Positions 35,627-44,829 are shown, counted from the stretch's first letter. The stretch: 64,000 nucleotides of DNA from Micromonospora sonchi (GCF_014646235.1 NZ_BMNB01000008.1:124001-188000); one strand, 5' to 3'. Notes: a model not told the origin generated them from the sequence alone. Numbers and translations: made by a program.

Positions 35627-35670
35627 CCGAGAAGGTTACGACCACCACGGCTGGGTGCCGGAAGGCGACC

Positions 35671-36609
35671 TCAACGGAAGTGGTCCCAGCCGGCCGGACC
35701 GTCGAACCGGGCACCGTCCACGGTCACCCCGGAGCCCTCGGTGACCCGGCCGATGGCCCGCCAGCCGTCCGGCAGCACCGTCGCCGGCGGGAAGGCCGCG
35801 GCCAGCGCGTGGTCGTCGCCACCAGCCAGCAGCCAGGCGTACGGGTCGACACCGAGCGCCTGGGCGGCGTCGCGCATCTGCGGCGGCACGTCGAAGGCGT
35901 CCCGGTCGACGTCGATGGCCACCCCGCTGGCCTTCGCCACGTGCCCGAGGTCGGCGAGCAGCCCGTCCGAGACGTCGATCATGGCGGTGGCACCGAGCCG
36001 GGCGGCCAGTGGCCCGGCCGGATAGGGGACCTCCGGCCGCCGGTACGCCTCGACCAGCAGCCGGGGCGTGCGGAACCCGCGGGAGAGCACGGTGAACCCC
36101 GCCGCCGCGTACCCGGTGCGGCCGGCCAGGGCGACCAGGTCGCCGGGGCGGGCGCCGGCCCGACTGACCGGCGCCCGGCCGGCCAGGTCGCCGAGGGCGG
36201 TGACGGCGATGGTCAGGGTGGGGCTGGCCGACATGTCTCCGCCGACCACGCTGGCACCCACGCCCGACGCCTCCGCACCGATCCCGTCCGCCAGTTCCTC
36301 CACCCAGCCGGCGGAGAGACCGGCCGGTACGCAGAGCGCCACCAGCAGTGCGGTCGGGTCGGCGCCCATCGCCACCACGTCGGCGAGGTTGGCCGCCGCC
36401 GCCCGCCGGCCGATGTCGTACGCCCCGGACCAGTCCCGGCGGAAGTGCCGTCCCTCGACCAGCACGTCGGTCGAGGCGACCACCCGGGCGTCCGGCGCGG
36501 CGACGACGGCCGCGTCGTCGCCGGGGCCGAGCAGCACCGTGGGTCCGTACGACAACCGGGCGGTCACCCGGTCGATCAGGCCGAACTCCCCGACCCCCGC
36601 GACGCTCAC
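35671..36609 (-). CDS. thiL: Thiamine-monophosphate kinase
   Basis: A 312-residue enzyme making thiamine diphosphate from thiamine monophosphate. Family motifs: VLLGPGDDAAVV near the N-terminus, STDVLVEGRHFRRDW, NLADVVAMGADP, VVGGDMSAS and IDVSDGLLADLGH, then LAGGDDHALAA. GTG 36609 is the apparent start. Upstream is a low-complexity repeat region. In M. tuberculosis thiL lies in the same neighbourhood. Confidence 0.95.
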   Translation of the reverse strand: MSVAGVGEFGLIDRVTARLSYGPTVLLGPGDDAAVVAAPDARVVASTDVLVEGRHFRRDWSGAYDIGRRAAAANLADVVAMGADPTALLVALCVPAGLSAGWVEELADGIGAEASGVGASVVGGDMSASPTLTIAVTALGDLAGRAPVSRAGARPGDLVALAGRTGYAAAGFTVLSRGFRTPRLLVEAYRRPEVPYPAGPLAARLGATAMIDVSDGLLADLGHVAKASGVAIDVDRDAFDVPPQMRDAAQALGVDPYAWLLAGGDDHALAAAFPPATVLPDGWRAIGRVTEGSGVTVDGARFDGPAGWDHFR

Positions 36610-36720
36610 GCCGCCGCTCCGCTCCGCTGCGCAACGGCGCGAGGCGCCACGCTGCTGAGCCCAATGGTTCGCTCACTACGCTCGCTCACGCCGCCGCTCC
36701 GCTCCGCTCGCTCACCGCTT
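36610..36720. repeat. GAGCGAGCGGAGCGG-type simple repeats upstream of thiL
   Basis: On the minus strand TGAGCGAGCGGAGCGGAGCG, GTGAGCGAGCGTAGTGAGCG and AGCGGAGCGGAGCGGCGGCG occur in succession. Similar strings lie at 27420-27475 (before rsmD) and 44760-44834 (before gpsA). I see no gene here. Confidence 0.6.
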
Positions 36721-36812
36721 CTCCTTGACCACCGATAGGGATCACGCCTGGTCCGTAAGGTACTTTCTCCCTTCGGGCCGCCTGGCGGGCGGCGACGGAG
36801 AGAGGTCGAGTC

Positions 36813-37046
36813 GTGGTGCAGGCGTACATCCTCATCCAGACCGAGGTCGGCCGGGCGCGTGACGTGGCCGGTCTAATCGCGGACCTCGCCGGTGTGGTCC
36901 GGGTCGACGCCGTGACCGGGCCGTACGACGTGGTCGTGCTCACCGAGGCAAACACCGTCGACGAACTCGGCAAACTCATCGTCAGCAAGGTGCAGATGGT
37001 GCCCGGCATCACTCGCACCCTCACATGTTCGGTGGTGCGCCTGTAA
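36813..37046 (+). CDS. Stand-alone Lrp/AsnC ligand-binding (RAM) domain protein
   Basis: A 77-residue protein equal to the RAM domain of Lrp/AsnC regulators without the DNA-binding half: VQAYILIQTEVGRARDVAG, GVVRVDAVTGPYDVVVL, and VPGITRTLTCSVVRL. Such proteins form amino-acid-sensing oligomers. GTG 36813 is used, with AGAGAGG upstream. Its TAA is immediately followed by the GTG of the DUF3515 gene, so the two are probably coupled. Confidence 0.88.
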   Translation: MVQAYILIQTEVGRARDVAGLIADLAGVVRVDAVTGPYDVVVLTEANTVDELGKLIVSKVQMVPGITRTLTCSVVRL

Positions 37047-37670
37047 GTGGACAAGGACAAGATCACCCAATCTTCGGTCGCCGAGGCCGAGCGCCCGGCG
37101 AAGGCACCCGACCGGTCCAACCGCAGCGCGGCGCTGATCGCCACGGCGGTGGCCCTGCCGGTGACCCTGCTGGTGGGCGCGCTGGCGTTCGCCAACCTCG
37201 CCCCGGACAACCCGGCCGCCGCGCCGGACCCCACCCCGACCACCGCCCAGCCGAGTTCCACCGCGCCGGTCGAGATGGCCGCCCCGGCGCTGGCCGAGCG
37301 CCCGGCGATCGTCTGCCGCGCCCTGCTGGCCCAGCTGCCCACCTCGATCCGCGACCTGCCGCAGCGGCCGGTGACCGCCGGGCCCGAGCAGAACGCCGCG
37401 TACGGCGACCCGGCGCTGACGGTGGCCTGCGGCGGCGCCGAGCCCGAGGTGCAGCAGACCGACCACGTGTACGTGGTCAACGCGGTCTGCTGGCACGCGA
37501 CGGAGCGGGCCGACGTCACGGAGTTGACGACGGTCGACCGGGAGACCGCGGTCACCGTCCGGGTGCCGCACTTCTACGGCGAAGGGCTGCAATGGGTGGC
37601 CCCGATCTCCGAGACGATCGTCGAATCGATCCGCTCGGCGGGCCCGGTGCCGTCCGGCTGCACCTCCTGA
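37047..37670 (+). CDS. DUF3515 membrane/secreted protein
   Basis: A 207-residue protein with a short cytoplasmic start, one transmembrane helix (about 28-50) and an external domain with paired cysteines (VCRALLAQLP ... VACGG ... AVCWHA ... SGCTS). It matches the DUF3515 pattern of actinobacteria (Rv2980 neighbourhood, next to ddl). Function is unknown. The GTG start directly follows the preceding stop codon. Confidence 0.82.
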   Translation: MDKDKITQSSVAEAERPAKAPDRSNRSAALIATAVALPVTLLVGALAFANLAPDNPAAAPDPTPTTAQPSSTAPVEMAAPALAERPAIVCRALLAQLPTSIRDLPQRPVTAGPEQNAAYGDPALTVACGGAEPEVQQTDHVYVVNAVCWHATERADVTELTTVDRETAVTVRVPHFYGEGLQWVAPISETIVESIRSAGPVPSGCTS

Positions 37671-37697
37671 CCGCCGGCTGCGCCGGACGGCCGACCG

Positions 37698-37795
37698 GTG
37701 CTGGCCGGGGCCCGGGTCGCCGCCGGTCGGGTGCTGGCCGGGGCCCCGGGTCGCTCGCCGGCGGTCAGTGCTGACCGGGTCCCCGGGTCAGGGCG
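37698..37795. repeat. Triplicated GC-rich segment overlapping the ddl 3' end
   Basis: Three imperfect units begin GTGCTGgCCGGGgCCCGGGTC at 37698, 37731 and 37768, spaced 33 and 37 bases. The third encodes the last residues of Ddl (TRGPGQH); the others lie in the gap to the convergent DUF3515 gene and look like copies of that 3' end. Confidence 0.65.
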
Positions 37796-38880
37796 GTGCG
37801 GATGAGCCGGTCGACCAGCTTCGGGTACTCCAGTCCGGCGGCCGCCCACATCCGGGGGAACATCGACGTCGGGGTGAAGCCGGGCATCGTGTTGATCTCG
37901 TTGAGGTAGACGTCCAGCTCGGGGGTGACGAAGAAGTCGACCCGGGCCAGCCCGGCGCAGTCCAGCGCGGTGAAGGCGCGGACAGCGTACTCGCGCACCT
38001 GCCGGGTGACCCGCTCCGGCAGGTCGGCCGGGATGTCGTACTCGCAGGCCGACTCCGCGTCGATGTACTTGGCCTCGAAGTCGTAGAAGTCGTAGTCGCC
38101 GATCACGCGCACCTCGGCGAGCACGGACGCCTCCGGCATCCCGCCGGCCTCGCCCTCCAGCACACCGCACTCGATCTCCCGGCCAACGATGGCGCCCTCG
38201 ACCAGCACCTTGCTGTCGATCTTGCGGGCGACGGCGATGGCCGCGTCCAGTTCCGCCCAGTCCTTGACCTTTGTGATGCCGAAGGATGACCCGGCCCGGG
38301 ACGGCTTGACGAAGACCGGCAGGCCGAGCCGCTGCTTCTCCGCCTCGCTGAGCGTCGTCCCGCTGCGCAGCACCGCGTACGGGCCGACCGGAATGCCCTC
38401 GGCGACGCAGAGTTTCTTGGTGAACTCCTTGTCCATGGCGGCGGCCGAGGCGAACACCTTCGCCCCCACGTACGGGATGCCGGCCATCTCCAGCATGCCC
38501 TGAATGGTGCCGTCCTCGCCGTAGGGGCCGTGCAGCACGGGGAACACCACGTCCACATCGGCCAGGGCCCGGGGGCCCTCGGTCGGGTCGAGCACCAGCA
38601 GCCCGTTGCCGGTCGGGTCGGCCCGCAGCACGATGTCGGTGCCCGACTCGGCGGTGATCTCCGGCAGCCGGCGGGCGTCGATCGCCAACCGGCCCGGGTC
38701 GCCGTCGGTCAGTACCCACTGACCCGCCCGGGTGATGCCCACCGGCACCACCTCGAACTCGTCCGGATCGAGTGCGCCGAGCACGCTGCCGGCGCTGACG
38801 CAGGAGATGCCGTGCTCCGGGCTGCGGCCGCCGAAGACGATCGCGACACGGGTCTTTCCTGGGGTGGTCACTGCGCTCAC
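37765..38880 (-). CDS. ddl: D-alanine--D-alanine ligase
   Basis: A 371-residue ATP-grasp enzyme of peptidoglycan precursor synthesis. Motifs: [52 protein letters not shown], the ligand region [20 protein letters not shown] and [15 protein letters not shown]. The region before the start-proximal GTG 38880 ([18 protein letters not shown]) is unlike the family, so the longer frame is not used. It converges with DUF3515. Confidence 0.95.
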   Translation of the reverse strand: MSAVTTPGKTRVAIVFGGRSPEHGISCVSAGSVLGALDPDEFEVVPVGITRAGQWVLTDGDPGRLAIDARRLPEITAESGTDIVLRADPTGNGLLVLDPTEGPRALADVDVVFPVLHGPYGEDGTIQGMLEMAGIPYVGAKVFASAAAMDKEFTKKLCVAEGIPVGPYAVLRSGTTLSEAEKQRLGLPVFVKPSRAGSSFGITKVKDWAELDAAIAVARKIDSKVLVEGAIVGREIECGVLEGEAGGMPEASVLAEVRVIGDYDFYDFEAKYIDAESACEYDIPADLPERVTRQVREYAVRAFTALDCAGLARVDFFVTPELDVYLNEINTMPGFTPTSMFPRMWAAAGLEYPKLVDRLIRTALTRGPGQH

Positions 38881-39022
38881 CTTTCCGGGAGGCACTGCTG
38901 GCGCTCTCCCGGATGACCTTACTGTGGGTGGCGAGAACGGGTAGTCGATACCCTGCGAGAACGCGGGAAGGTCGTAATCGACCAACAATGCGCATACGGA
39001 GCGTAATCGGACAAGAGCTCGA

Positions 39023-39259
39023 TCAGCCCGCCGCCTCCCGCCCCCCGTACGCGTGCCGTCGACCGATGGCGATCACCTTGACCCGCTGCCGGCCGGCCCG
39101 CACCATGCCCAACGCCATGAACGCACCGGCGATCCGCTCGGCCGCTTCCCGGCTGCTCGCGCCGACCACCTGGCGGCGGCGTTCGGGCGAGGTCCGCTCG
39201 TTGCGGCCGTCCCCCTCGTAGGGACGGACGTCGGTCAGCACCACCAGGAAGCGCGTCAT
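39023..39259 (-). CDS. Hypothetical small protein
   Basis: A 78-residue basic protein ([20 protein letters not shown] ... [17 protein letters not shown]) with a beta-alpha-beta-like pattern. ATG 39259 has GGTAGG upstream. I recognise no family. It lies alone between ddl and the XRE regulator, on the minus strand. Confidence 0.55.
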   Translation of the reverse strand: MTRFLVVLTDVRPYEGDGRNERTSPERRRQVVGASSREAAERIAGAFMALGMVRAGRQRVKVIAIGRRHAYGGREAAG

Positions 39260-39519
39260 CGCAGCCTACCGGGGTGACAGTCTTCGAACACGTCGCTTTC
39301 CTTCCGGCGCGGCGACTATGGCGTGGGCACGCGGCGGCCGAGCACGGGGGAAAACCCGACCGCCGCGCGCCCCATCCCCTCCGGTCGCTCACCACCACCG
39401 TCGCCACGACAACCGGCGGTGAGGACGCGCTAACAGGTTGACATCCTGACGGGCATGAATGCAACTCTCACCGACGTTTTCTCATGTACAGAGTCCCAAA
39501 TACGTGCGACCATCGATGC

Positions 39520-40365
39520 ATGGCACCGAAGACCGCACGTGCCCGTCGGCTGGGCATCGCCCTGCGCCTCCATCGGGAGGCCGCCGGCCTCACCCTGGAG
39601 GCCGCGGCGGATGAGATCAACAGCACCCGAAGCACGTTGTCCCGCTACGAGAACGCGAAGAGCCTGGTCAACCCGGCCATCGTGCGCGCGCTGCTCACCC
39701 TCTACGGGGCCAGCGCGGACGAAGTCGCGGCGGCCGTCGCGCTGGCCAAGGACGCCCGCAAGCCCGGCTGGTGGGTTTCCTACTCGTACCTGCTCGACCG
39801 GCGCACCATCGACTTCATCTCGCTGGAGGCCGAGGCGACCGGCATCTTCAACTTCGAACCCTCCGTGGTGCCCGGCCTGTTGCAGACCGCCGACTACATC
39901 CGCAGCGTGATGCGGGGTGGTCCGCACACCCTCAGCGACAGCGACGTCGAAGATCGGGTGCACCTGCGGCTGGACCGGCAGCAACGGCTCGCCGGAGAGG
40001 ACCCGCCGATCTTCGACGCGATCCTCGACGAGGCCGCCCTGCTGCGCCCGGTCGGTGACGACTCGGCGATGCAGGGGCAACTGCGCCACCTGCTCAAGAT
40101 GAGTGAACTGCCGAACATCACCGTTCAGGTGATCCCGTTGGCCGCCGGTTACCACCGGGGCACCCGGGGTTCGCTGCACATTCTCGAGTTCGCCGACCCG
40201 GAGGACCCGATCATCGCCTCGGTGGAGACGGTCGCCGGTCAGATGATTCTCGACCGCCCCGACGACCTGCGCACCTGCACCAAGATCATGGAACACCTGC
40301 GGACCGTCGCGCTCAGCCCGACGGACAGCCGCGACGCAATCGCCAACACCCTGAAGGGACGGTAA
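39520..40365 (+). CDS. XRE-family regulator with DUF5753 domain
   Basis: A 281-residue protein with an N-terminal helix-turn-helix (about 10-65: LGIALRLHREAAGLTLEAAA, DEINSTRSTLSRYEN) and a C-terminal DUF5753 ligand-binding-like domain (FEPSVVPGLLQTADYIR, HLRLDRQQRL, DEAALLRPVG, VQVIPLAAGYHRGTRGSLHIL). ATG 39520 gives the usual start; no Shine-Dalgarno is seen. TTGACA occurs about 80 bases upstream. This family is nearly always paired with DUF397 genes in mycelial actinobacteria, as here, and some members affect development and antibiotics. Confidence 0.88.
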   Translation: MAPKTARARRLGIALRLHREAAGLTLEAAADEINSTRSTLSRYENAKSLVNPAIVRALLTLYGASADEVAAAVALAKDARKPGWWVSYSYLLDRRTIDFISLEAEATGIFNFEPSVVPGLLQTADYIRSVMRGGPHTLSDSDVEDRVHLRLDRQQRLAGEDPPIFDAILDEAALLRPVGDDSAMQGQLRHLLKMSELPNITVQVIPLAAGYHRGTRGSLHILEFADPEDPIIASVETVAGQMILDRPDDLRTCTKIMEHLRTVALSPTDSRDAIANTLKGR

Positions 40366-40370
40366 CTGGC

Positions 40371-40571
40371 ATGACACCGACGATCAGCGCGGCGGTCGCC
40401 GTGGTCGGATGGCGCAAGAGCAGCCACAGCGGCGACGAAGGAGCCTGCGTGGAGGTGGGGGTCGTCCCCGGGACGGTGGCCGTGCGCGACTCCAAGGACC
40501 CGGGCGGTCCGCTGCTGCTCTTCCCGCCGGCCGCCTGGAGCGCCTTCGCCCAGGCACCGCCGACCCGCTGA
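40371..40571 (+). CDS. DUF397 domain protein
   Basis: A 66-residue DUF397 protein: WRKSSHSGDEGACVEVG, VAVRDSKDPGGPLLLF, then WSAFAQA. It starts 5 bases after the XRE/DUF5753 gene and forms its partner pair, proposed in the literature to behave like regulator-antagonist or toxin-antitoxin-like modules. The exact biochemical role is unknown. Confidence 0.9.
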   Translation: MTPTISAAVAVVGWRKSSHSGDEGACVEVGVVPGTVAVRDSKDPGGPLLLFPPAAWSAFAQAPPTR

Positions 40572-40600
40572 CCGCGCCACGACCGACACACCCCAGAGCC

Positions 40601-40639
40601 GCTGACCGGGCCGGTAAGGGCACCGCCGGCCCGGTCAGC
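40601..40639. terminator. Bidirectional terminator between DUF397 and ROK genes
   Basis: Perfect 14-bp stem GCTGACCGGGCCGG / CCGGCCCGGTCAGC with an 11-base loop in the gap between convergent genes. Confidence 0.7.
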
Positions 40640-40679
40640 TTCATTCCGGCCGCCGATACCTGACGGAAGCGGTGCCGAC

Positions 40680-41741
40680 TCAGCCGCCGACCAGCGGAGG
40701 CGGCGGTGGTGGCGGGGGTTCGGCGCGTACCGCCTCCAGGGCCGCGAGCGCCACGCCACGTGCGCCAGCCATGTCCCGGTCCGGCACCAGCGCGAAGGTG
40801 GCCAGGGCCGCCTGCTCCGCGCGGAGTCGGGTGTGCTGGCGCACCGTCGCGAGGAACCAGTCGCGGAACTCCGGGACCGTCTCCACCACTCCACCACCGA
40901 CGAAGTACGCGTGCGGATCGGTGAAGTTGGCCGCGATCGTGAACAGCGCTCCGAGCGCCCGCGCCTGCTGGGCGAAGATCTCCCGGGCCAGTTCGTCGCC
41001 GCGCTCGCCGTGGTCGCGGACCAGCCTCGCCGCCCGCGCCGGCGGCACATCCGCCAGCGGGTGCTCCGGGAACCGGGCCAGCCAGTACGGCAGCAGGTTG
41101 CGTTCGATCGCGGTCAGCGAGGCGATGCTCTCCACGTCACCGGCAAAGCCGCAGGCACAGATCGGCACCGGCTGCCGTGGCGCCAGCACCTCCGCCAGCG
41201 GGATGTGCACGTGCCCCAGCTCGCCGGCCATCCCCGCGGCACCGGCGATCACCCGGCCCTCCTCGATCAGGCCGCCGCCCAGCCCGGTGCCGACGATCGC
41301 GGAGACCGAGGACCGTCGCATCGCATCGGCGCCGAAGTGGACGTGGTGGGCGTAGAGCGCGGCGGCGTTGCCGTCGTTGTGGTAGAGCACCGGCAGCCCG
41401 AGCCGACGCTCCAGCGCGCCCCGGATGTCATAGCCGCGCCAGGCCGGCTGGGAGAAGTTCGTCGACCCCTTCGACGAGATCACCCCGGTGGCGCTGGCCG
41501 GGCCGGGCGTGTCCAGCCCGACCGCGCGTACCTGCGCACGGAGCACCCCGGTCAGGGCCAGCACGCCCTCGAAGGCTCGGGCCATCGCCTCGACCGCCGC
41601 CTCCGGGCCGGCCAGCACCTCGCTGGGCGTCTCCACCAGCCGGTCGACCAGGAACCGCCCGTCGAGCGTGAGGACGGTGGCGTTGTTGCTCGTACCGCCG
41701 TTGTCGATCCCGACGACCACCGGCACCGCTGCGCTACCCAT
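40680..41741 (-). CDS. ROK family sugar kinase-like protein
   Basis: A 353-residue ROK protein: VVVGIDNGGTSNNATVLTLDG (phosphate 1), LDTPGPAS, LYHNDGNAAALYAHH, and the zinc region GHVHIPLAE ... CACGFAGDVES. The usual third zinc cysteine (CxCGxxGC) is Asp here, and the canonical GIDIGGT is GIDNGGT, so it is a divergent member. The C-terminus ends in a poly-Pro run. ATG 41741 has GGAGG upstream and overlaps the PrmC-like gene by 8 bases. Substrate unknown. Confidence 0.85.
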   Translation of the reverse strand: MGSAAVPVVVGIDNGGTSNNATVLTLDGRFLVDRLVETPSEVLAGPEAAVEAMARAFEGVLALTGVLRAQVRAVGLDTPGPASATGVISSKGSTNFSQPAWRGYDIRGALERRLGLPVLYHNDGNAAALYAHHVHFGADAMRRSSVSAIVGTGLGGGLIEEGRVIAGAAGMAGELGHVHIPLAEVLAPRQPVPICACGFAGDVESIASLTAIERNLLPYWLARFPEHPLADVPPARAARLVRDHGERGDELAREIFAQQARALGALFTIAANFTDPHAYFVGGGVVETVPEFRDWFLATVRQHTRLRAEQAALATFALVPDRDMAGARGVALAALEAVRAEPPPPPPPPLVGG

Positions 41742-42594
41742 CCGACCTCCGCTTCCCGCCGTCCGACCTGTGGTGAGCATTCTCGCGCCGCCGACCCGCC
41801 ATGTCGGTCGGACGCCGCGCCGTCATCGCGGTGGCGCCGAGCGATTCGTCCCGGACCACCTCCGCGACCAGTCCGATCTCGGTCAGCACCGCCCGCAGCT
41901 CGTCGACCTGGCGCGCGCCGACCTCCACCACCAGGTGCCCGCCGGGGGCGAGCCAGCTCAGCGCGGCAACGGCGATCCGGCGCAGCACCGCCAGGCCGTT
42001 CGCCCCACCGTCCAGCGCCACCGGTGCCTCGTGCTGGCGGGCTTCCGCCGGCAGCAGGGTCAACTCCCCCGTCGGCACGTACGGGGCGTTCGCCACCACC
42101 AGGTCGAGGCCGCCGCGCCAGGCGACCGGCAGCGGGTCGAAGAGGTCACCGACGAAGACGGGCACGTCCAGGTCGGCCAGGTTGCGCCGCGCGCAGGACA
42201 CCGCCGCCGGGTCCAGGTCGACCGCGGCCAGCAGGCGGGGCGCGACGAGCCGACGGGCCAGGGCCCGGGTCAGTGCGCCGGAGCCGCAGCACAGCTCGAC
42301 CACGGCCGCCGCCGGCCCGGTCACCGCAGCGGCCGCCGTGACCAGCAGGGCGGTACGCGCACGCGGCACGAACACCCCGGGCTCGACGGCGATCCGCTCG
42401 CCGCAGAACTCCGCCCAACCGAGCACGTACTCCAGCGGCTCTCCGACGACTCGTCGATCCACCAGGCCGGCGAGCGTCTCCGGGCCGGCGGCGGCCTCGA
42501 CGAGCAGCCGGGCCTCGTCCTCGGCCCAGACGCAGCCGGCGGCCCGCAACCGGGCGACCACAGCGGCCCGCTCGGCCGGGGAGACAGGCGCCAT
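41734..42594 (-). CDS. PrmC/HemK-related protein-(glutamine-N5) methyltransferase
   Basis: A 286-residue SAM methyltransferase: an N-terminal helical domain, EYVLGWAEFCGERIAVEPGVFVPR, SAM motif VVELCCGSGALTRAL and catalytic-site motif VVANAPYVPT, where the usual NPPY is NAPY. That variant marks the actinobacterial PrmC-related family rather than the release-factor enzyme itself. The C-terminus is basic. ATG 42594 overlaps the previous stop (TGATG). The target protein is unknown. Confidence 0.85.
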   Translation of the reverse strand: MAPVSPAERAAVVARLRAAGCVWAEDEARLLVEAAAGPETLAGLVDRRVVGEPLEYVLGWAEFCGERIAVEPGVFVPRARTALLVTAAAAVTGPAAAVVELCCGSGALTRALARRLVAPRLLAAVDLDPAAVSCARRNLADLDVPVFVGDLFDPLPVAWRGGLDLVVANAPYVPTGELTLLPAEARQHEAPVALDGGANGLAVLRRIAVAALSWLAPGGHLVVEVGARQVDELRAVLTEIGLVAEVVRDESLGATAMTARRPTDMAGRRRENAHHRSDGGKRRSDG

Positions 42595-43748
42595 CAGGCG
42601 GCGTCCAGTGCGGCCGCGACGTCGGCGACGAGGTCCACGCTGTCCTCCACGCCGCAGGAGAGCCGGACGAAACCCGGCGCGGTGTCGTCGCCCCACTGCG
42701 CCCGCCGGTCCGCCGATGTGTGCAGGCCACCGAAGGAGGTCGCCGCCGCAACCAGCCGGGACGCCTCCAGGAACCGGGCGACCCGCTCGGCGCTGCCGAG
42801 GTCGAAGGAGAGCACCCCGGGCATCCGCCGTAGCTGGCGCGAGGCCACCGGGTACGCCGGATCGTCCGCGAGTCCCGGCCAGCGCAGCCCGGACACGTCG
42901 GCGCGAGCCGCCAGCAGCCGGGCGAGCGCCTCGGCGTTGGCGCTCTGCCGCCCGAGCCGCAGATCGAGCGTGGCCAGCGAGCGGTGGGCCAGCCAGGCGT
43001 CGAAGGCACCGGGCACCGCCCCGGTGGCGGTCCGCCAGGCGGTGAGCCGGCCCAGCAGCTCCGCCGACCGGGTGGCGAGGTAGCCGAGCAGCAGGTCGGA
43101 GTGGCCGGTCAACGCCTTGGTGCCGGAGGCGACCACCAGGTCCGCGCCGAGGTCCAGCGGACGCTGCCCGAGCGGCGTGGCGGTGGTGTTGTCCACCGCC
43201 AGCAGGGCTCCGGCCGAGCGGGCCCGCTCGGCCAGCGCGGGCAGGTCGACCACGTCCAGTCCCGGGTTGGCCGGCGTCTCCACCAGCACCAGACGTACCC
43301 CGTCGAAGGACGGGTACGGGCCGGCGGTCGGGGCCAGCAGCACCCGTACGCCGTTGCCGGCCAGGGTCTCGGTGGCGAACGCCCGCACCGAGAAGTAGCC
43401 GTCGGCGGGGAGCACCACGCTGTCCCCCGGACGCAGCACCGCCAGCAGCAGGCCGGTGACCGCCGCCTGCCCGCTGGCGAAGACCCGGCACTCACCCCCC
43501 TCCAGCTCGCCGATCGCCGCCTCCAGCAGCCGACGGGTGGGGTTGTCCGGGCGTCCGTACCCGTTCGGCGCCGACGCCGGCCCGTGCCGAGGGTCGAGGT
43601 GGTACGGCGCGGCGAAGACCGGGCCGGGCAGGAAGGGCGCGCCCGGTACGGGCTCGGGCAGGCCGGCGTGCGCACACCGGGTGCCGTCGCCGTGCCCGGG
43701 GAAGCGGCCGTCGTGCTGCTCCTCGGTGCGATCCCGGAACTCGTTCAC
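42594..43748 (-). CDS. Cystathionine gamma-lyase/Cys-Met metabolism PLP enzyme
   Basis: A 384-residue PLP enzyme of the trans-sulfuration family. The internal aldimine lysine is in VVASGTKALTGHSD; other landmarks are FASGQAAVTGLLLAVL, VETPANPGLDVVDLPAL and LAVDNTTATPLGQRPL, and GFVRLSCGVEDSVDL near the end. It could act as cystathionine gamma-lyase or synthase. GTG 43748 has GGAGTGAG upstream and begins 6 bases after gpsA. Confidence 0.9.
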   Translation of the reverse strand: MNEFRDRTEEQHDGRFPGHGDGTRCAHAGLPEPVPGAPFLPGPVFAAPYHLDPRHGPASAPNGYGRPDNPTRRLLEAAIGELEGGECRVFASGQAAVTGLLLAVLRPGDSVVLPADGYFSVRAFATETLAGNGVRVLLAPTAGPYPSFDGVRLVLVETPANPGLDVVDLPALAERARSAGALLAVDNTTATPLGQRPLDLGADLVVASGTKALTGHSDLLLGYLATRSAELLGRLTAWRTATGAVPGAFDAWLAHRSLATLDLRLGRQSANAEALARLLAARADVSGLRWPGLADDPAYPVASRQLRRMPGVLSFDLGSAERVARFLEASRLVAAATSFGGLHTSADRRAQWGDDTAPGFVRLSCGVEDSVDLVADVAAALDAA

Positions 43749-43754
43749 GCCAGC

Positions 43755-44753
43755 TCACTCCGGCTTCGTGGTACGGCTCATCAGGGCTCGTACCGCGACG
43801 CGGGGGTCGACACCCTCGTGGCAGACCAGCTCGACCTGCTCGGTGATCGGCATCTCCACCCCGTGCGCGCGGGCCAGGTCCCGGATCGCCAGCGCGCTCT
43901 TCACCCCTTCGGCGGTCTGCCGGGTGGCCACCCGTGCCTCCTCCAGGGTGGCGCCCCGGCCCAGGTGCTCGCCGAAGGTGCGGTTGCGCGCCGACGGTGA
44001 GGAGCAGGAGGCGACCAGGTCACCCATGCCGGCCAGGCCGGCGAAGGTGAGCGGGTCCGCGCCGAGGGCCACACCCAGCCGGGCGGTCTCGGCCAGGCCG
44101 CGGGTGACCAGCGTCGCCCGGGTGTTGTGGCCGAGACCCATCGCGGTGGCGATGCCGTACGCCAGGGCGATCACGTTCTTCACCGCCCCGCCCAGCTCGC
44201 AGCCGATCACGTCGTCGTTGGTGTAGGGGCGGAAGTACGGCGTGGTGATGGCGCTCTGCACCAGCGTGGCCCGGTCGGGGTCGGTGCAGGCGACCACGGT
44301 GGCGGCCGGTTGTCCGGCGGCGATCTCCGGTGCCAGGTTGGGGCCGGAGACCACCACCACGCGGTCGGCCGCCACCTTGGCGGTCTCGACGATCACCTCG
44401 CTCATCCGCTTGGTGGTGCCGAGTTCGATGCCCTTCATCAGGGAGACCAGCGTGGCGTCGGGATGCAGGTGCTCGACCCAGCCGGCGAGGTTGCCACGGA
44501 GCGTCTGGGACGGCACCGCCAGCACCACCATCTCCGCGCCCTTGATCGCCTCGGCGGCGTCGCCGGTGCCGGTGACCCGCTGCGGCAGCACCGCCCCGGG
44601 CAGGTACTCCGGGTTGCTCCGCTGCGTGCGGATGGTGTCGGCGATCGACTGCCGCCGGGCCCAGACGGTGACGTCCCGCCCGGCGTCGGCCAGGATCTTC
44701 GCGAACGCCGTACCCCAGGAGCCGGCCCCGAGCACCGCCACGTGCCCACTCAT
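43755..44753 (-). CDS. gpsA: Glycerol-3-phosphate dehydrogenase [NAD(P)+]
   Basis: A 332-residue enzyme producing sn-glycerol-3-phosphate for phospholipids. Rossmann motif [14 protein letters not shown] begins at residue 5; others are [47 protein letters not shown] and the catalytic-site segment [22 protein letters not shown] 44753 is chosen; the frame upstream runs through low-complexity repeats. It follows plsC, so acyl acceptor synthesis and acylation genes are adjacent. Confidence 0.95.
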   Translation of the reverse strand: MSGHVAVLGAGSWGTAFAKILADAGRDVTVWARRQSIADTIRTQRSNPEYLPGAVLPQRVTGTGDAAEAIKGAEMVVLAVPSQTLRGNLAGWVEHLHPDATLVSLMKGIELGTTKRMSEVIVETAKVAADRVVVVSGPNLAPEIAAGQPAATVVACTDPDRATLVQSAITTPYFRPYTNDDVIGCELGGAVKNVIALAYGIATAMGLGHNTRATLVTRGLAETARLGVALGADPLTFAGLAGMGDLVASCSSPSARNRTFGEHLGRGATLEEARVATRQTAEGVKSALAIRDLARAHGVEMPITEQVELVCHEGVDPRVAVRALMSRTTKPE

Positions 44754-44829
44754 GCCCGCGCTCCGCCGCGCTTCGCGCCGCCGGGCGGCAGCACCGCACC
44801 GCGTCGCTGGACTGCTCGCTGACGCTCGC

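Noticed and set aside
36610..36812. TPP riboswitch before thiL
   Set aside because: The upstream region is simple repeat without the conserved TPP core; thiL is not usually riboswitch-controlled in this setting.
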